This document shows positions 51,366 to 60,774 of a DNA stretch of 64,000 bases, piece by piece. The notes under the pieces are model-generated. The model searched no databases. It had not been told where the DNA came from and was given only the letters and a program-made list of their open reading frames with translations. The position numbers and the translations under genes were made by a program. The stretch covers positions 62,001-126,000 of the forward strand of contig MLAV02000015.1 in the NCBI GenBank assembly GCA_001870995.2, in the 5' to 3' direction. Source of the stretch: Chitinophaga sp. CB10 (GTDB taxonomy: Bacteria; Bacteroidota; Bacteroidia; Chitinophagales; Chitinophagaceae). How positions within the stretch are numbered: the first letter of the stretch is position 1; every line of letters starts with the position of its first letter.

Positions 51366-52007
51366 CTAGTTCAGAATAAGATTTTTATTTTCAATAGTGA
51401 GCGTTCCGGCAATGGAAAGCCTTCCGCTATCCAAAGGCTGGTGGGAAGTAATGATGAAACTCACCCCTTCCGCATGCACCTCCCTGATGAAGTCATACAG
51501 CTGCGCGATCGTTTTGGCATCGATGGTGATCAGCGGCTCATCCAGCAGAATGATGGATGGTTTTCCCACGAAGGCCAGCAGCAGGCTCAATTTCTTCAGC
51601 ATCCCGCTGGAATAGCTGCTTACGGGGTTATTCACAAAGTTATCCACACCCATTTTGGCGGACATCTCCAATACCGGCTGCCGGTCCCCTCCTTTCGTCC
51701 GGAAATAGAGTTCCAGTAAGTCGCGGCCGGTCAGATACGCCGGATACAGCGGCTCCGCTTCTGCGTAATTGATCAGGCGGCGGTATTGCACCGGCTGTTG
51801 CCGGCTGTTCACATGACCATTAAGCGTAATGTTTCCACGGAAGGGCAACACGCCGGCCAAAACCTTCATGGTAGTCGTTTTCCCTGCGCCGTTTTCCCCT
51901 TTCAGCCAGTAGATACCGGTGGATAAATCCAGCCGCGGGATGTCCAGTACCTGGAAATCCTGGTAGCTTTTGCTCACCGATTGCATTGAAATAACCTGGT
52001 CCGCCAT
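51366..52007 (-). CDS. ABC transporter ATP-binding protein
   Basis: A 213-residue nucleotide-binding domain: Walker A GENGAGKTT (37-45), signature YSSGMLKKL, Walker B IILLDEP and the H-loop TSHQ. The signature has SSGM in place of LSGGQ, common among small exporter ATPases. It resembles the CcmA/antibiotic-exporter class. Together with the downstream membrane protein it makes a two-gene exporter. Confidence 0.9.
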   Translation of the reverse strand: MADQVISMQSVSKSYQDFQVLDIPRLDLSTGIYWLKGENGAGKTTTMKVLAGVLPFRGNITLNGHVNSRQQPVQYRRLINYAEAEPLYPAYLTGRDLLELYFRTKGGDRQPVLEMSAKMGVDNFVNNPVSSYSSGMLKKLSLLLAFVGKPSIILLDEPLITIDAKTIAQLYDFIREVHAEGVSFIITSHQPLDSGRLSIAGTLTIENKNLILN

Positions 52008-52418
52008 ATAGAAATTATTAATTCTGTAAATATGAAAAATTGTATATGAATATCCTCAAATTGTCACATTTTTTCATCGACTTTTTTTCTATTGACCGTC
52101 ATTCACTTAGATTATTCAGTATAAAAAACAGGCATATATCTTGTTGGTTTGCACACATAAAAATTATTCGAATGTACTTGCCTGATAAAATCGTCAAACC
52201 CAATACCAGATTGATGTTTAACAATACCCACACTCTTTTTCCACACCTGTTGAAAACTATATCTTCCCTACTAACTAATCGCTCTTACATTTGTAATCCT
52301 GGGCGTATGGATTTCGAAAGAATGAGTTGGAATTGATGTAGCGTGGTATAAAGATTTTTAGTCATGCTAACCCCCTAATGGAAAGAGAAACCTTCGACAG
52401 TACCCATAAAATATTTAT
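52008..52418. promoter_or_regulatory. 411-base regulatory gap before nrdB
   Basis: AT-rich divergent gap. A -7 box TACATTTG (52286-52293) fits TAnnTTTG exactly and implies a 5' leader near 115 bases for nrdBA. Just upstream (52237-52256) is an inverted repeat TTTTCCACA-CC-TGTTGAAAA with one mismatch pair. The only long frame in the gap, 52040-52336, is biased AT-rich sequence without coding marks. No riboswitch was recognised. Confidence 0.5.
52237..52256. promoter_or_regulatory. DnaA-box-like palindrome upstream of nrdBA
   Basis: Two half-sites TTTTCCACA and TGTTGAAAA face each other around CC. The first is a one-base variant of the DnaA box TTATCCACA. The position is 30 bases before the -7 box of the likely nrd promoter. 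An NrdR-type box was not recognised. Confidence 0.4.
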
Positions 52419-53393
52419 ATGAACAACGAGAATGAAATTCTTTTAAAAGAGAACAAGGATCGCTTTGTGTTATTGCCCATCAACTACCCAAAGATTTGGG
52501 AGCAATATAAAAAACATGAAGCGAGTTTCTGGACTGCAGAGGAAATAGATCTTGGCAGTGACTTAAAGGATTGGGCTAACCTGAATGATGGCGAGCGTCA
52601 CTTTATTTCACATGTACTGGCATTTTTCGCAGCGAGCGATGGCATCGTTAACGAAAACCTGGCTGTGAACTTTATGAGCGAAGTACAGATCCCGGAAGCT
52701 CGTTGCTTCTATGGATTCCAGATCATGATGGAGAATATCCACTCTGAAACCTATGCGCTCCTTATCGATACATATGTAAAAGATCCGGTTGAAAAAGACC
52801 GCCTGTTCCACGCGATCGAAACCGTTCCTGCGGTGAAGAAGAAAGCGGAGTGGGCGCTGCGCTGGATTGAGAACGGCAATTTCGCGGAAAGACTGGTAGC
52901 ATTTGCAGCGGTAGAAGGTATCTTCTTCTCCGGTAGCTTCTGCTCTATCTTCTGGCTGAAAAAACGCGGCCTGATGCCGGGGCTGACTTTCTCCAACGAG
53001 CTGATCTCCCGCGATGAAGGACTGCACTGCGAATTCGCCTGCCTGCTGTACAGCATGCTGGAAAACAAACTCAGCGAAGAGCAGGTACATGCGATCATCG
53101 GCAACGCGGTGGAAATTGAGAAAGAGTTTGTAACAGATGCGCTTCCGGTAGACCTGATCGGTATGAACGCCCGCCTGATGCAGCAATACATTGAGTTTGT
53201 TGCCGACAGATGGTTGTCCGAACTGGGCTACAGCAAGATATATAACGCTACCAATCCTTTCGACTTCATGGAAATGATTTCCCTCCAGGGTAAAACCAAT
53301 TTCTTTGAAAAACGTGTAGGTGACTATCAGAAAGCCGGCGTACTCGGCGGCAACAAAGAATCACAGACCTTCAGTCTGGAAGAAGATTTCTAA
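52419..53393 (+). CDS. nrdB: Class Ia ribonucleotide reductase small subunit
   Basis: Radical-generating subunit that, with NrdA, turns ribonucleoside diphosphates into deoxynucleotides. The 324 residues contain the di-iron ligands Asp44, Glu105 and His108, and the radical-bearing Tyr112, in the spacing ENIHSETY that matches E. coli Glu115/His118/Tyr122. Later ligands lie in VEGIFFSGSF and SRDEGLHCEF. C-terminal LEEDF is the tail that docks to NrdA. The nrdA gene is 35 bases downstream. Confidence 0.96.
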   Translation: MNNENEILLKENKDRFVLLPINYPKIWEQYKKHEASFWTAEEIDLGSDLKDWANLNDGERHFISHVLAFFAASDGIVNENLAVNFMSEVQIPEARCFYGFQIMMENIHSETYALLIDTYVKDPVEKDRLFHAIETVPAVKKKAEWALRWIENGNFAERLVAFAAVEGIFFSGSFCSIFWLKKRGLMPGLTFSNELISRDEGLHCEFACLLYSMLENKLSEEQVHAIIGNAVEIEKEFVTDALPVDLIGMNARLMQQYIEFVADRWLSELGYSKIYNATNPFDFMEMISLQGKTNFFEKRVGDYQKAGVLGGNKESQTFSLEEDF

Positions 53394-53428
53394 TCTAAAG
53401 TTTTTCTAACCTCTTAAATTCACCACCC

Positions 53429-55801
53429 ATGTTCGTAATTAAAAGAGATGGCAGGAAAGAAGCAGTGAAATTCGATAAAATCACTGCACGTATCGAGAAG
53501 CTCTGCTATGGCTTCAACACTGAATATGTTGACGCAATTGATGTAGCGAAAAAAGTGATTCAGGGATTGTATGATGGCGTAACAACAACCGAACTGGACA
53601 ACCTGGCCGCAGAAACAGCTGCGTCCCTCACTACCAAACACCCGGATTATGCACTGCTGGCATCCCGCATTGCAGTGAGTAACCTGCATAAAAATACAGA
53701 GAAGTCGTTTTCCAAAACGATGAAGATCCTGTATGAATATATTGATCCGAAAACCGGCAAACCTGCGCCATTGCTCTCTGATGAGGTATATGAAATCATC
53801 GAGAAAAATGCGGAGCTGCTGGATTCCACGATCATCTACGATCGCGATTTCGCATTCGACTATTTCGGCTTCAAAACCCTGGAAAGATCCTACCTGCTGA
53901 AAACAGACGGCCGCATCAGGGAACGTCCGCAACATATGTTCATGCGCGTGTCCGTTGGTATTCACAAAGAGGACATCGAATCCGCGATCAAAACCTATAA
54001 CCTGATGAGCGAGCGCTGGTTTACACATGCCACGCCTACCCTCTTCAACTCAGGTACGCCAAAGCCGCAGATGTCTTCCTGCTTCCTGCTCACCATGAAG
54101 GACGACAGCATCGAAGGTATCTATGACACCCTGAAACAAACGGCAAAAATTTCCCAGAGCGCCGGCGGTATCGGATTAAGCATCCACAACATCCGCGCTA
54201 CGGGTTCTTATATCAGCGGCACCAACGGTACCAGCAATGGTATCATTCCTATGCTGCGCGTATTCAACGATACTGCGCGCTATGTAGACCAGGGCGGCGG
54301 TAAGCGTAAAGGCGCCTTCGCGATTTACCTGGAACCATGGCATGCCGATATCTTCGAATTCCTGGACCTGCGTAAAAACCATGGTAAAGAAGAGCTGCGC
54401 GCACGCGACCTGTTCTATGCCCTCTGGACGCCGGACCTGTTCATGAAGCGCGTGGAAGCGAACGGCGACTGGTCCCTCTTCTGCCCACACGAAGCTCCGG
54501 GACTCCACGAATGCTGGGGCGAAGAGTTTGAGGCGCTCTATGAGCAATATGAAAAAGAAGGCCGCGCCCGCAAAACCGTAAAAGCGCAGGAACTCTGGTT
54601 TGCCATCCTGGATGCGCAAATCGAAACCGGTAACCCGTACATCCTGTATAAAGATTCTGCCAACCGCAAATCCAACCAACAGAACCTGGGTACCATCAAG
54701 AGCTCCAACCTCTGTACAGAGATTATCGAATACACCGATGCCAACGAGGTAGCCGTATGTAACCTGGCTTCCCTGGCGCTGCCACGCTTCGTGATAGACG
54801 GTCAGTTCGATCACCAGAAATTATACGAGGTAACCTACCAGGCTACCCTCAACCTGAATAAGATCATCGACGAAAACTACTACCCTGTTGAAGAAGCAGA
54901 ACGTAGTAACAGACGTCACCGCCCGATCGGCCTGGGCGTGCAGGGACTGGCAGACGCCTTCATCCTGCTGCGCTATCCGTTCGAAAGCGATGAAGCCAAA
55001 AAGCTCAACAGCGAAATTTTTGAAACCATCTACTTCGCAGCCATGACCGCTTCCAACGATCTGGCCAAACGTGATGGCGCTTATGAGACCTTCCCTGGCT
55101 CTCCTGCTTCCAAAGGTATCTTCCAGTTTGACATGTGGGGCGTTACGCCTTCCCCGCGCTGGAACTGGGATGCCCTGAAAGCATCCGTGATGAAAGACGG
55201 TATCCGCAACTCCCTGTTGCTGGCGCCAATGCCTACCGCTTCTACTTCACAGATCCTCGGTAACAACGAGTGTTTTGAACCATACACTTCCAACATCTAT
55301 ACCCGCCGCGTACTCTCCGGCGAATTTGTGGTAGTGAACAAACATCTCCTGAAAGACCTGGTAGAACTGGGCCTCTGGGATAACGATATGAAGAATAAAA
55401 TCATTGCCCACAATGGTTCTATCCAGAATATCAACGAAATCCCGGCCAACATCAAGGAGCTGTACAAAACAGTTTGGGAAATCAAACAACGTAACATCAT
55501 CGATATGGCGGCAGACCGCGGCGCATTCATTTGCCAGTCGCAGTCCCTCAACCTCTTCGTAGATACGCCAACCACCGGTAAACTGACCTCCATGCACTTC
55601 CACGCCTGGAAGAAAGGCCTCAAAACCGGCATGTACTATCTGCGTACGCAGGCAGCCGCACAGGCGGTACAGTTCACTGTTGAAAAACAGGCCGGCCAAC
55701 AGGTACAACCTGTGGTGGGTACCAAAACGCCTTCTATCGACGAGATTCCTGTTGGCGCAGTTTGCACCATGGAAGAAGGTTGCGTAACCTGCTCCGCATA
55801 A
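53429..55801 (+). CDS. nrdA: Class Ia ribonucleotide reductase large subunit
   Basis: Catalytic subunit, 790 residues. An N-terminal ATP cone (FVIKRDGRKEAVKFDKITARIEKLC) allows dATP control of activity. Active-site cysteines are in PQMSSCFLL and KSSNLCTEIIEYT; the radical route passes NNECFEPYTSNIYTRR. The C-terminal redox pair is CVTCSA. A short tail links the last domain, rich in Thr/Gln/Val. Codon use is biased as in highly expressed genes. A strong terminator follows at 55832. Confidence 0.97.
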   Translation: MFVIKRDGRKEAVKFDKITARIEKLCYGFNTEYVDAIDVAKKVIQGLYDGVTTTELDNLAAETAASLTTKHPDYALLASRIAVSNLHKNTEKSFSKTMKILYEYIDPKTGKPAPLLSDEVYEIIEKNAELLDSTIIYDRDFAFDYFGFKTLERSYLLKTDGRIRERPQHMFMRVSVGIHKEDIESAIKTYNLMSERWFTHATPTLFNSGTPKPQMSSCFLLTMKDDSIEGIYDTLKQTAKISQSAGGIGLSIHNIRATGSYISGTNGTSNGIIPMLRVFNDTARYVDQGGGKRKGAFAIYLEPWHADIFEFLDLRKNHGKEELRARDLFYALWTPDLFMKRVEANGDWSLFCPHEAPGLHECWGEEFEALYEQYEKEGRARKTVKAQELWFAILDAQIETGNPYILYKDSANRKSNQQNLGTIKSSNLCTEIIEYTDANEVAVCNLASLALPRFVIDGQFDHQKLYEVTYQATLNLNKIIDENYYPVEEAERSNRRHRPIGLGVQGLADAFILLRYPFESDEAKKLNSEIFETIYFAAMTASNDLAKRDGAYETFPGSPASKGIFQFDMWGVTPSPRWNWDALKASVMKDGIRNSLLLAPMPTASTSQILGNNECFEPYTSNIYTRRVLSGEFVVVNKHLLKDLVELGLWDNDMKNKIIAHNGSIQNINEIPANIKELYKTVWEIKQRNIIDMAADRGAFICQSQSLNLFVDTPTTGKLTSMHFHAWKKGLKTGMYYLRTQAAAQAVQFTVEKQAGQQVQPVVGTKTPSIDEIPVGAVCTMEEGCVTCSA

Positions 55802-55831
55802 TAACAACGGGTTATAAATTAGTAAGTACAG

Positions 55832-55862
55832 AAAAGGCGCTTCGTGATGAAGCGCCTTTTTC
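55832..55862 (+). terminator. Terminator after nrdA
   Basis: Perfect 12-bp stem AAAAGGCGCTTC (55832-55843) / GAAGCGCCTTTT (55849-55860), loop GTGAT. Confidence 0.92.
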
Positions 55863-55877
55863 GTATATCCTTAGGCG

Positions 55878-56708
55878 TTATTCCCCGCTTATCCATTGCA
55901 AACCCTTTACGAATGCCGGCAACTGTGTATCCATATGATCCAGGTCCGTATAAAGCGCCGTACTGCAGGCAAGCGGCAGCTTCGCTTTTAATCCCGCCAG
56001 CACAGCGGCGGCCGGCCGCAGGGTAGTATCCGCATCTTCCTGCCCGCCGTAAGCGATATACACCCTGCGGGGTAAGGTGCTGCCTTTAGCCGGCGTGAAC
56101 TTATCCAGCAGGTAATAATGATTATAATGCAGTGAAGGACTCGCGGCGATGAAACCGTCAAACAACCTGGCGTTATGCCTCAACTGGCGCTGCAACGCAA
56201 ACAGGGTAAAGTACCCGCCCAGCGAGTGGCCCATGAGCCAGCGTTTAGCCGGGTCCGTTGCATATTGCCGGTCGATAAGAGGCGTCAGCTCGTCCCGGAG
56301 GAATTGCAGGAATTTATCCGCACCGCCGCTCACCGGCATTTCATATTCCGGGATAGCTACCGGAAAGGTATAATCCCGGTTGCGGAGGGAGTCCATACTC
56401 CTGAAATCACGATACCCAATACCTGCCACAATGCAAGCCGGTAATAATCCGACCTCACTGTACCGGCGCATGGTGGCTGCGTATATATCAAAATACAGGT
56501 TTGCATCCAGCACGTACACTACGGGATATTTCCCGGCTGGCTGGTACCCGGGCGGTACGGCTACCCGGATTTGAAAGCTGTCCCCTACTGCCTTGCTATA
56601 CACGCTAAAAACAGCATTTACGGCGGGCGGGGGGCCTTCAGCAGCAGGTTTGCCCTGGCATGCCGCGAGCAGGGCTATTGTGGCGAGGACGATTGGGCGT
56701 ATAGTCAT
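55878..56708 (-). CDS. Putative-esterase-family lipoprotein (siderophore-esterase-like)
   Basis: A 276-residue alpha/beta hydrolase with lipobox LLAAC (Cys17). The nucleophile is Ser162 in GHSLGG, His258 is in LDHMD, and the acid is likely the Asp in GGQEDADT. The pattern matches the esterase D/IroE/BesA group (PF00756), some of which cut catecholate or trilactone siderophores; others deacylate simple esters. No siderophore receptor adjoins. It is monocistronic; a terminator-like hairpin of trmH lies beyond its start. Confidence 0.85.
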   Translation of the reverse strand: MTIRPIVLATIALLAACQGKPAAEGPPPAVNAVFSVYSKAVGDSFQIRVAVPPGYQPAGKYPVVYVLDANLYFDIYAATMRRYSEVGLLPACIVAGIGYRDFRSMDSLRNRDYTFPVAIPEYEMPVSGGADKFLQFLRDELTPLIDRQYATDPAKRWLMGHSLGGYFTLFALQRQLRHNARLFDGFIAASPSLHYNHYYLLDKFTPAKGSTLPRRVYIAYGGQEDADTTLRPAAAVLAGLKAKLPLACSTALYTDLDHMDTQLPAFVKGLQWISGE

Positions 56709-56774
56709 ACAGGTGATTTTTCTCCCCTAAAAAATACACCGGCTAATGCAAACAAAAGGTTAATAAATAACGAA

Positions 56775-56797
56775 GCCCCGGCAATGCTTGCCAGGGC
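56775..56797 (-). terminator. Probable terminator of trmH
   Basis: Stem GGCAA/TTGCC with further CCC/GGG pairs and a bulged A; GGCTTCG and T-rich sequence follow on the minus strand. Shorter and less regular than the others. Confidence 0.5.
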
Positions 56798-56818
56798 CGG
56801 TTATAAAAATTTTGACCA

Positions 56819-57409
56819 CTATTCCTCTTCTTCAAATCCCCATTTCTCCAACAGCGCATTGTACTCGCTTTCCGGCAGCCCGGGCTTGTCGTAATGGCCT
56901 GCGAGGGACTTCTGGCGCATGGCTTCATAAATGCTCACGGCGCAGGCCACGGAAATATTGAGGGACTTGATAATTCCCATCTGCGGGATGATAAAGTTTC
57001 CATCCACCAGGCGGATCAGCTCATCGCTGACGCCTTCGTGTTCGTTCCCGAAGACCAGGGCCACGGAGCCGGTAAAATCAATATCATAGAGGCTCACGGC
57101 GTCATGCGCCAGGTGAGTGGCCAGTATCTTGTCATATTTGGCGCGCAGGGCGGCCATGCAGGCCTCCAAATTGTCGAACTGATGTACGGTGAGCCATTTA
57201 GCGGCAGAACTGCTGCTTTTGGCGCCCCATTTTTTGTGGCGGGGGATCTTCGTGTTCAACACGTAGATCTCCTGGATGCCAACGGCATCGCATGTACGCA
57301 TAACAGCGGAAATATTGTGCGGGTCCTGCACATTTTCCAGTACTACCGTCAAATTACCCTGTCGTTTATTCAAAACGGACAACAATCTTTCCCGTCTTTC
57401 TGGTGTCAT
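56819..57409 (-). CDS. trmH: tRNA (guanosine-18-2'-O)-methyltransferase
   Basis: SPOUT-fold enzyme that 2'-O-methylates G18 in the D-loop of tRNA. The start at 57409 gives MTPERRERLLSVLNKRQGN, the typical TrmH N-terminus; the frame runs upstream to 57472 but without similarity. 196 residues, near the family norm. Motif 1 NISAVMRT (32-39, catalytic Arg38), motif 2 VALVFGNEHEGVSDE and motif 3 IPQMGIIKSLNISVACA form the trefoil knot. C-terminal acidic tail WGFEEEE. Divergent from the AsmA gene. Confidence 0.93.
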   Translation of the reverse strand: MTPERRERLLSVLNKRQGNLTVVLENVQDPHNISAVMRTCDAVGIQEIYVLNTKIPRHKKWGAKSSSSAAKWLTVHQFDNLEACMAALRAKYDKILATHLAHDAVSLYDIDFTGSVALVFGNEHEGVSDELIRLVDGNFIIPQMGIIKSLNISVACAVSIYEAMRQKSLAGHYDKPGLPESEYNALLEKWGFEEEE

Positions 57410-57491
57410 ATCAAAAAAAATATTTATCCTGAAGGCCGTAAAATTACGAAATAAGGTAATTTCACCCCACATAATTAAATCTTACAAACCT

Positions 57492-60200
57492 ATGCTCAAG
57501 AAGATCCTGAAAATTGTGGGCATCACAATTATCGTCTTGATTATCGCTGTTATTGCCATTCCATATTTCTTTAAAGATAAGATCATGGCCCGCGTTAAGA
57601 CTGAACTGAACGACCAGCTGAACGCCAAAGTGGACTTTAAAGACGTGGATATCAGTTTGATCAGACATTTTCCGAAACTGGCCGTAGCCCTGGAAGACCT
57701 CAGCATCACGGGGAAAGACCGCTTCCGGGAAGATACGCTGGTAGCCGTCAAAAAAATTGACGTGGCGCTAAACCTGATGAGCGTGATCAAGGGAGATAAA
57801 ATGGAAATCTACAACGTCGCCCTCGAACAGCCACGCATACACGCAATTGTGGATAAGGACGGGCATGCCAACTGGGATATTACCAAGCCGGATACCAGCG
57901 CGCAAACGCCCGCTGATACCAGTAAGAGCAACTTTGCCCTCCGCCTTAGCAAATACAGCATCTCAGATGCTTATGTGAGCTACGACGACCGGCAGGGCAA
58001 TATGTTCCTGGAAGTGGATGGCCTGAACCACGATGGTAACGGCGACTTCACGCAGGACCAGTTTACCCTGAACACCCATACTGACGCTGCCGGCATTACC
58101 TTCAAATATGGCCTCATCCCCTACCTTAGCCGGGTAAAAACCAACCTGGATGCGGCTATACAGATTGATAACACTACCAGCACCTACACGCTGAAAGATG
58201 CGAAAGCTGCTCTCAACAACCTGGTACTGAATTTCGAAGGCCTGTTCAAATTTGTGAACGATACCACGTACGGGATGGATTTCAAATTCAAATCGCCCGG
58301 CAACGAGTTTAAAGACCTCCTCTCTTTAGTACCCGCCATCTACGCGAGCGATTTCGATAAGATCAAAACCAGCGGTAAAGCCGCTTTCGAAGGTTTTGTA
58401 AATGGGAATTACAACAGTGTCCAAATGCCGGCCTTCGGCCTTAAACTGGCCGTAACGGATGGCTTCTTCCAATATCCGGACCTGCCCAAGCCGGTGAAAA
58501 ACATCCAGCTGGCGGTGAATATCACCAACCCGGACGGCGTGCCTGACCATACGGTAGTGGATATGCCCAAAGGCCACCTGGAAATGGATAATACGCCGCT
58601 GGACCTGCGCATGCTGGTGAAAACGCCGGTATCCGACATGTACGTGGACGCTTCCGCGAAAGGAAAGCTGGACCTGGCCACCATCCCGCAGTATGTGAAA
58701 CTGGAAGCCGGCACTGCGCTGCAGGGCATCCTGGATGCGGACATCAGCGCCAAAGGAAATATGAGTGCGGTGGAAAAAGGCCAGTACGATAAATTCTATG
58801 CTGCCGGCACCCTGCAACTCAGCCACCTGCTGTATAAAAGCAAGGACTATCCCGATGGCGTGAAGGTGAATAACCTTTTCCTGCAGTTCAACCCGAAGAA
58901 CGTAACGGTAAAGGATCTTAACGCGGAATACCTGGGTTCACATTTTGAGGCCAACGGGGAAGTGAATAACCTCCTCGCCTATACGCTGAAAAATGAAGCG
59001 CTGGACGGTAAGTTCAACCTGAAGGCCGACCAGATCAACCTGGACAAATGGATGGCCACTTCCCCTACCAGCACCACTGCTGCGCCGGCGGAGAAGAAAG
59101 CCGCCGAACCCGCCAGCGATGCGCCATTCCCCGTGCCGGCGAACCTGAACATCGCATTACAGACGAATGTAGGTAAAGTACACTACGATAAAGTGGACCT
59201 CAACAACTTATCCGGCGCCCTCACCGTGAAGGATGAAACGGTGACCATGAACCAGCTGAAGGCGGAAGCCCTGCAGGGGACCATGGCCATCAGCGGCAGC
59301 TACAGCACCAAAGCGAGCAAGCTGAACCCGGATATTCATCTTACCTACGATGTGCAGCGCGTGGATATACAACAGACGTTTAACGCCTTCAACACCGTGC
59401 AAAGCCTGATGCCGATCGGTAAGTTCCTGAATGGTAAAATCTCCTCCCAGCTCACCATGCATGGTAAACTCGGTAAGGACATGATGCCGGAACTCAATAC
59501 CCTCACGGGCGATGGTAACCTGTTGCTGATTGAAGGGGTGTTAAAGCAATTTGCACCGGTAGACCAGCTGGCCAGCAGCCTGAACATCTCCCAGTTAAAG
59601 GACATCAGCCTGCGGGACATTAAAAACTATTTTGCTTTTGAAAACGGCCGCGTGAAGGTAAATCCGTTCAAGGTAACGGTGAACGGCGTACGAATGGATA
59701 TCAGCGGCAGCCACGGCTTTGACCAGTCGCTCGACTACAACCTGCAACTGGCGCTGCCCCGCAGCCTGATGGGTACGGCCGGCAACAACCTGGTAAACAG
59801 CCTGGCTTCGCAGGCGCAAAGCAAGGGCATACCGGTACAGCTGGGCGACAGCGTACACCTGGCCATTGCCATGGGCGGTAATATCCTGAAGCCTTCCCTG
59901 AAAACGGACCTCCGCGAAAGCGCCAATAATATTAAGGCACAGGCCACCGCGCTGGTGAAAGATAAGGTGGACACCCTGAAGAGCGCGGTGCGCGACTCAG
60001 TGAACAGCCTGAAGAACAATGCCGTGAATGCCGCGAAGAATGAGTTGAAAAACCAGCTTTTTGGCAAGAAGGACAGTACGGCTGCAAGCAGTGGTAATGC
60101 AGTGCAGGATATTGGCAAACAGGCGGGAGAATCTGCCAAGGGGGTGATTAAAGGGCTGTTTGGAAAGAAGAAACCGGCCGCCGATTCTACGAAAAATTAA
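57492..60200 (+). CDS. AsmA-family envelope protein
   Basis: A 902-residue protein with one N-terminal membrane helix (residues about 5-25, ILKIVGITIIVLIIAVIAIPYFF) and a long periplasmic part of repeated beta-strands, the AsmA/DUF748 style. Signatures: KVDFKDVDISLIRHFPKLAVALEDLSI near the start and, in the C-terminal AsmA-like domain, LTGDGNLLLIEGVLKQF and INGHGxx-like GSHGFDQSLDYNLQLALP. Such proteins bridge the inner and outer membranes and help outer-membrane lipid transport. The last 100 residues are Lys/Ala-rich helices. Single gene, own terminator. Confidence 0.9.
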   Translation: MLKKILKIVGITIIVLIIAVIAIPYFFKDKIMARVKTELNDQLNAKVDFKDVDISLIRHFPKLAVALEDLSITGKDRFREDTLVAVKKIDVALNLMSVIKGDKMEIYNVALEQPRIHAIVDKDGHANWDITKPDTSAQTPADTSKSNFALRLSKYSISDAYVSYDDRQGNMFLEVDGLNHDGNGDFTQDQFTLNTHTDAAGITFKYGLIPYLSRVKTNLDAAIQIDNTTSTYTLKDAKAALNNLVLNFEGLFKFVNDTTYGMDFKFKSPGNEFKDLLSLVPAIYASDFDKIKTSGKAAFEGFVNGNYNSVQMPAFGLKLAVTDGFFQYPDLPKPVKNIQLAVNITNPDGVPDHTVVDMPKGHLEMDNTPLDLRMLVKTPVSDMYVDASAKGKLDLATIPQYVKLEAGTALQGILDADISAKGNMSAVEKGQYDKFYAAGTLQLSHLLYKSKDYPDGVKVNNLFLQFNPKNVTVKDLNAEYLGSHFEANGEVNNLLAYTLKNEALDGKFNLKADQINLDKWMATSPTSTTAAPAEKKAAEPASDAPFPVPANLNIALQTNVGKVHYDKVDLNNLSGALTVKDETVTMNQLKAEALQGTMAISGSYSTKASKLNPDIHLTYDVQRVDIQQTFNAFNTVQSLMPIGKFLNGKISSQLTMHGKLGKDMMPELNTLTGDGNLLLIEGVLKQFAPVDQLASSLNISQLKDISLRDIKNYFAFENGRVKVNPFKVTVNGVRMDISGSHGFDQSLDYNLQLALPRSLMGTAGNNLVNSLASQAQSKGIPVQLGDSVHLAIAMGGNILKPSLKTDLRESANNIKAQATALVKDKVDTLKSAVRDSVNSLKNNAVNAAKNELKNQLFGKKDSTAASSGNAVQDIGKQAGESAKGVIKGLFGKKKPAADSTKN

Positions 60201-60221
60201 ACCATACACTTCCGGATAATA

Positions 60222-60262
60222 GACGGGACAGGGCTTAGGGCCTTGTCCCGTCTTCTTTTTTT
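60222..60262 (+). terminator. Terminator after the AsmA gene
   Basis: 13-pair stem GACGGGACAGGGC (60222-60234) / GCCTTGTCCCGTC (60240-60252) with one G-U, loop TTAGG, T-rich tail. Confidence 0.9.
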
Positions 60263-60319
60263 AAGAACAAAGTCCCGAATTATTTGTATCTTATATAGAG
60301 CGTATAAACACGGACAGCC

Positions 60320-60709
60320 ATGATCACCTCCTTTGTGCACAGCACCTATTGTAACGCCGCCTTGTTGGGGGGCCTGCTGTTTGTTATTATGGGATACCTT
60401 ATTGCGCGTTTCCCGCCGAAAAGCGTAAACGCCTGGTACGGTTACCGCAGCTTCCTATCCACCCGCAACCAGGAGATGTGGGAGGCTGCCAACAGGGATG
60501 CCGCGCTGGTTTCCAAAAAGGTAGGGGGCATCCTTATGTTGATCGGCATTTGCTGCGCGTTAATCTTTGACCGCCAGTCCGACTGGTTTATGTACATCAC
60601 CGTAGGCGCCCTGGTTGCCGGCGTGCTGTATATTGTAGGCGATACGGAATGGATGCTCAGCAACGAATTTGACGAAGAGGGCAAACGCAGGGTTCCGCCA
60701 AAATTGTAG
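60320..60709 (+). CDS. SdpI/YhfL family membrane protein
   Basis: A 129-residue protein with three hydrophobic segments (about 14-30, 70-86 and 92-107). The central motif FPPKSVNAWYGYRSFLSTRNQEMWEAANR is the SdpI-family signature. In Bacillus SdpI gives immunity to the SdpC toxin; in Bacteroidota no toxin partner is known and none is seen here. The next gene starts 65 bases downstream. Confidence 0.88.
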   Translation: MITSFVHSTYCNAALLGGLLFVIMGYLIARFPPKSVNAWYGYRSFLSTRNQEMWEAANRDAALVSKKVGGILMLIGICCALIFDRQSDWFMYITVGALVAGVLYIVGDTEWMLSNEFDEEGKRRVPPKL

Positions 60710-60774
60710 TTGTATGACATTTCTTATTGTATAAAGCGCCAACTTTGCTGTCTGAAGAACCAATACTTGAATCT

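Noticed and set aside
52040..52336. Open frame of 98 codons before nrdB
   Set aside because: AT-rich and biased, no ribosome site or conserved residues; it covers the promoter elements.
60320..60709. Toxin immunity system around the SdpI-like gene
   Set aside because: No SdpA/B/C-like toxin or ArsR-type SdpR gene is adjacent; SdpI-like proteins are common without them.
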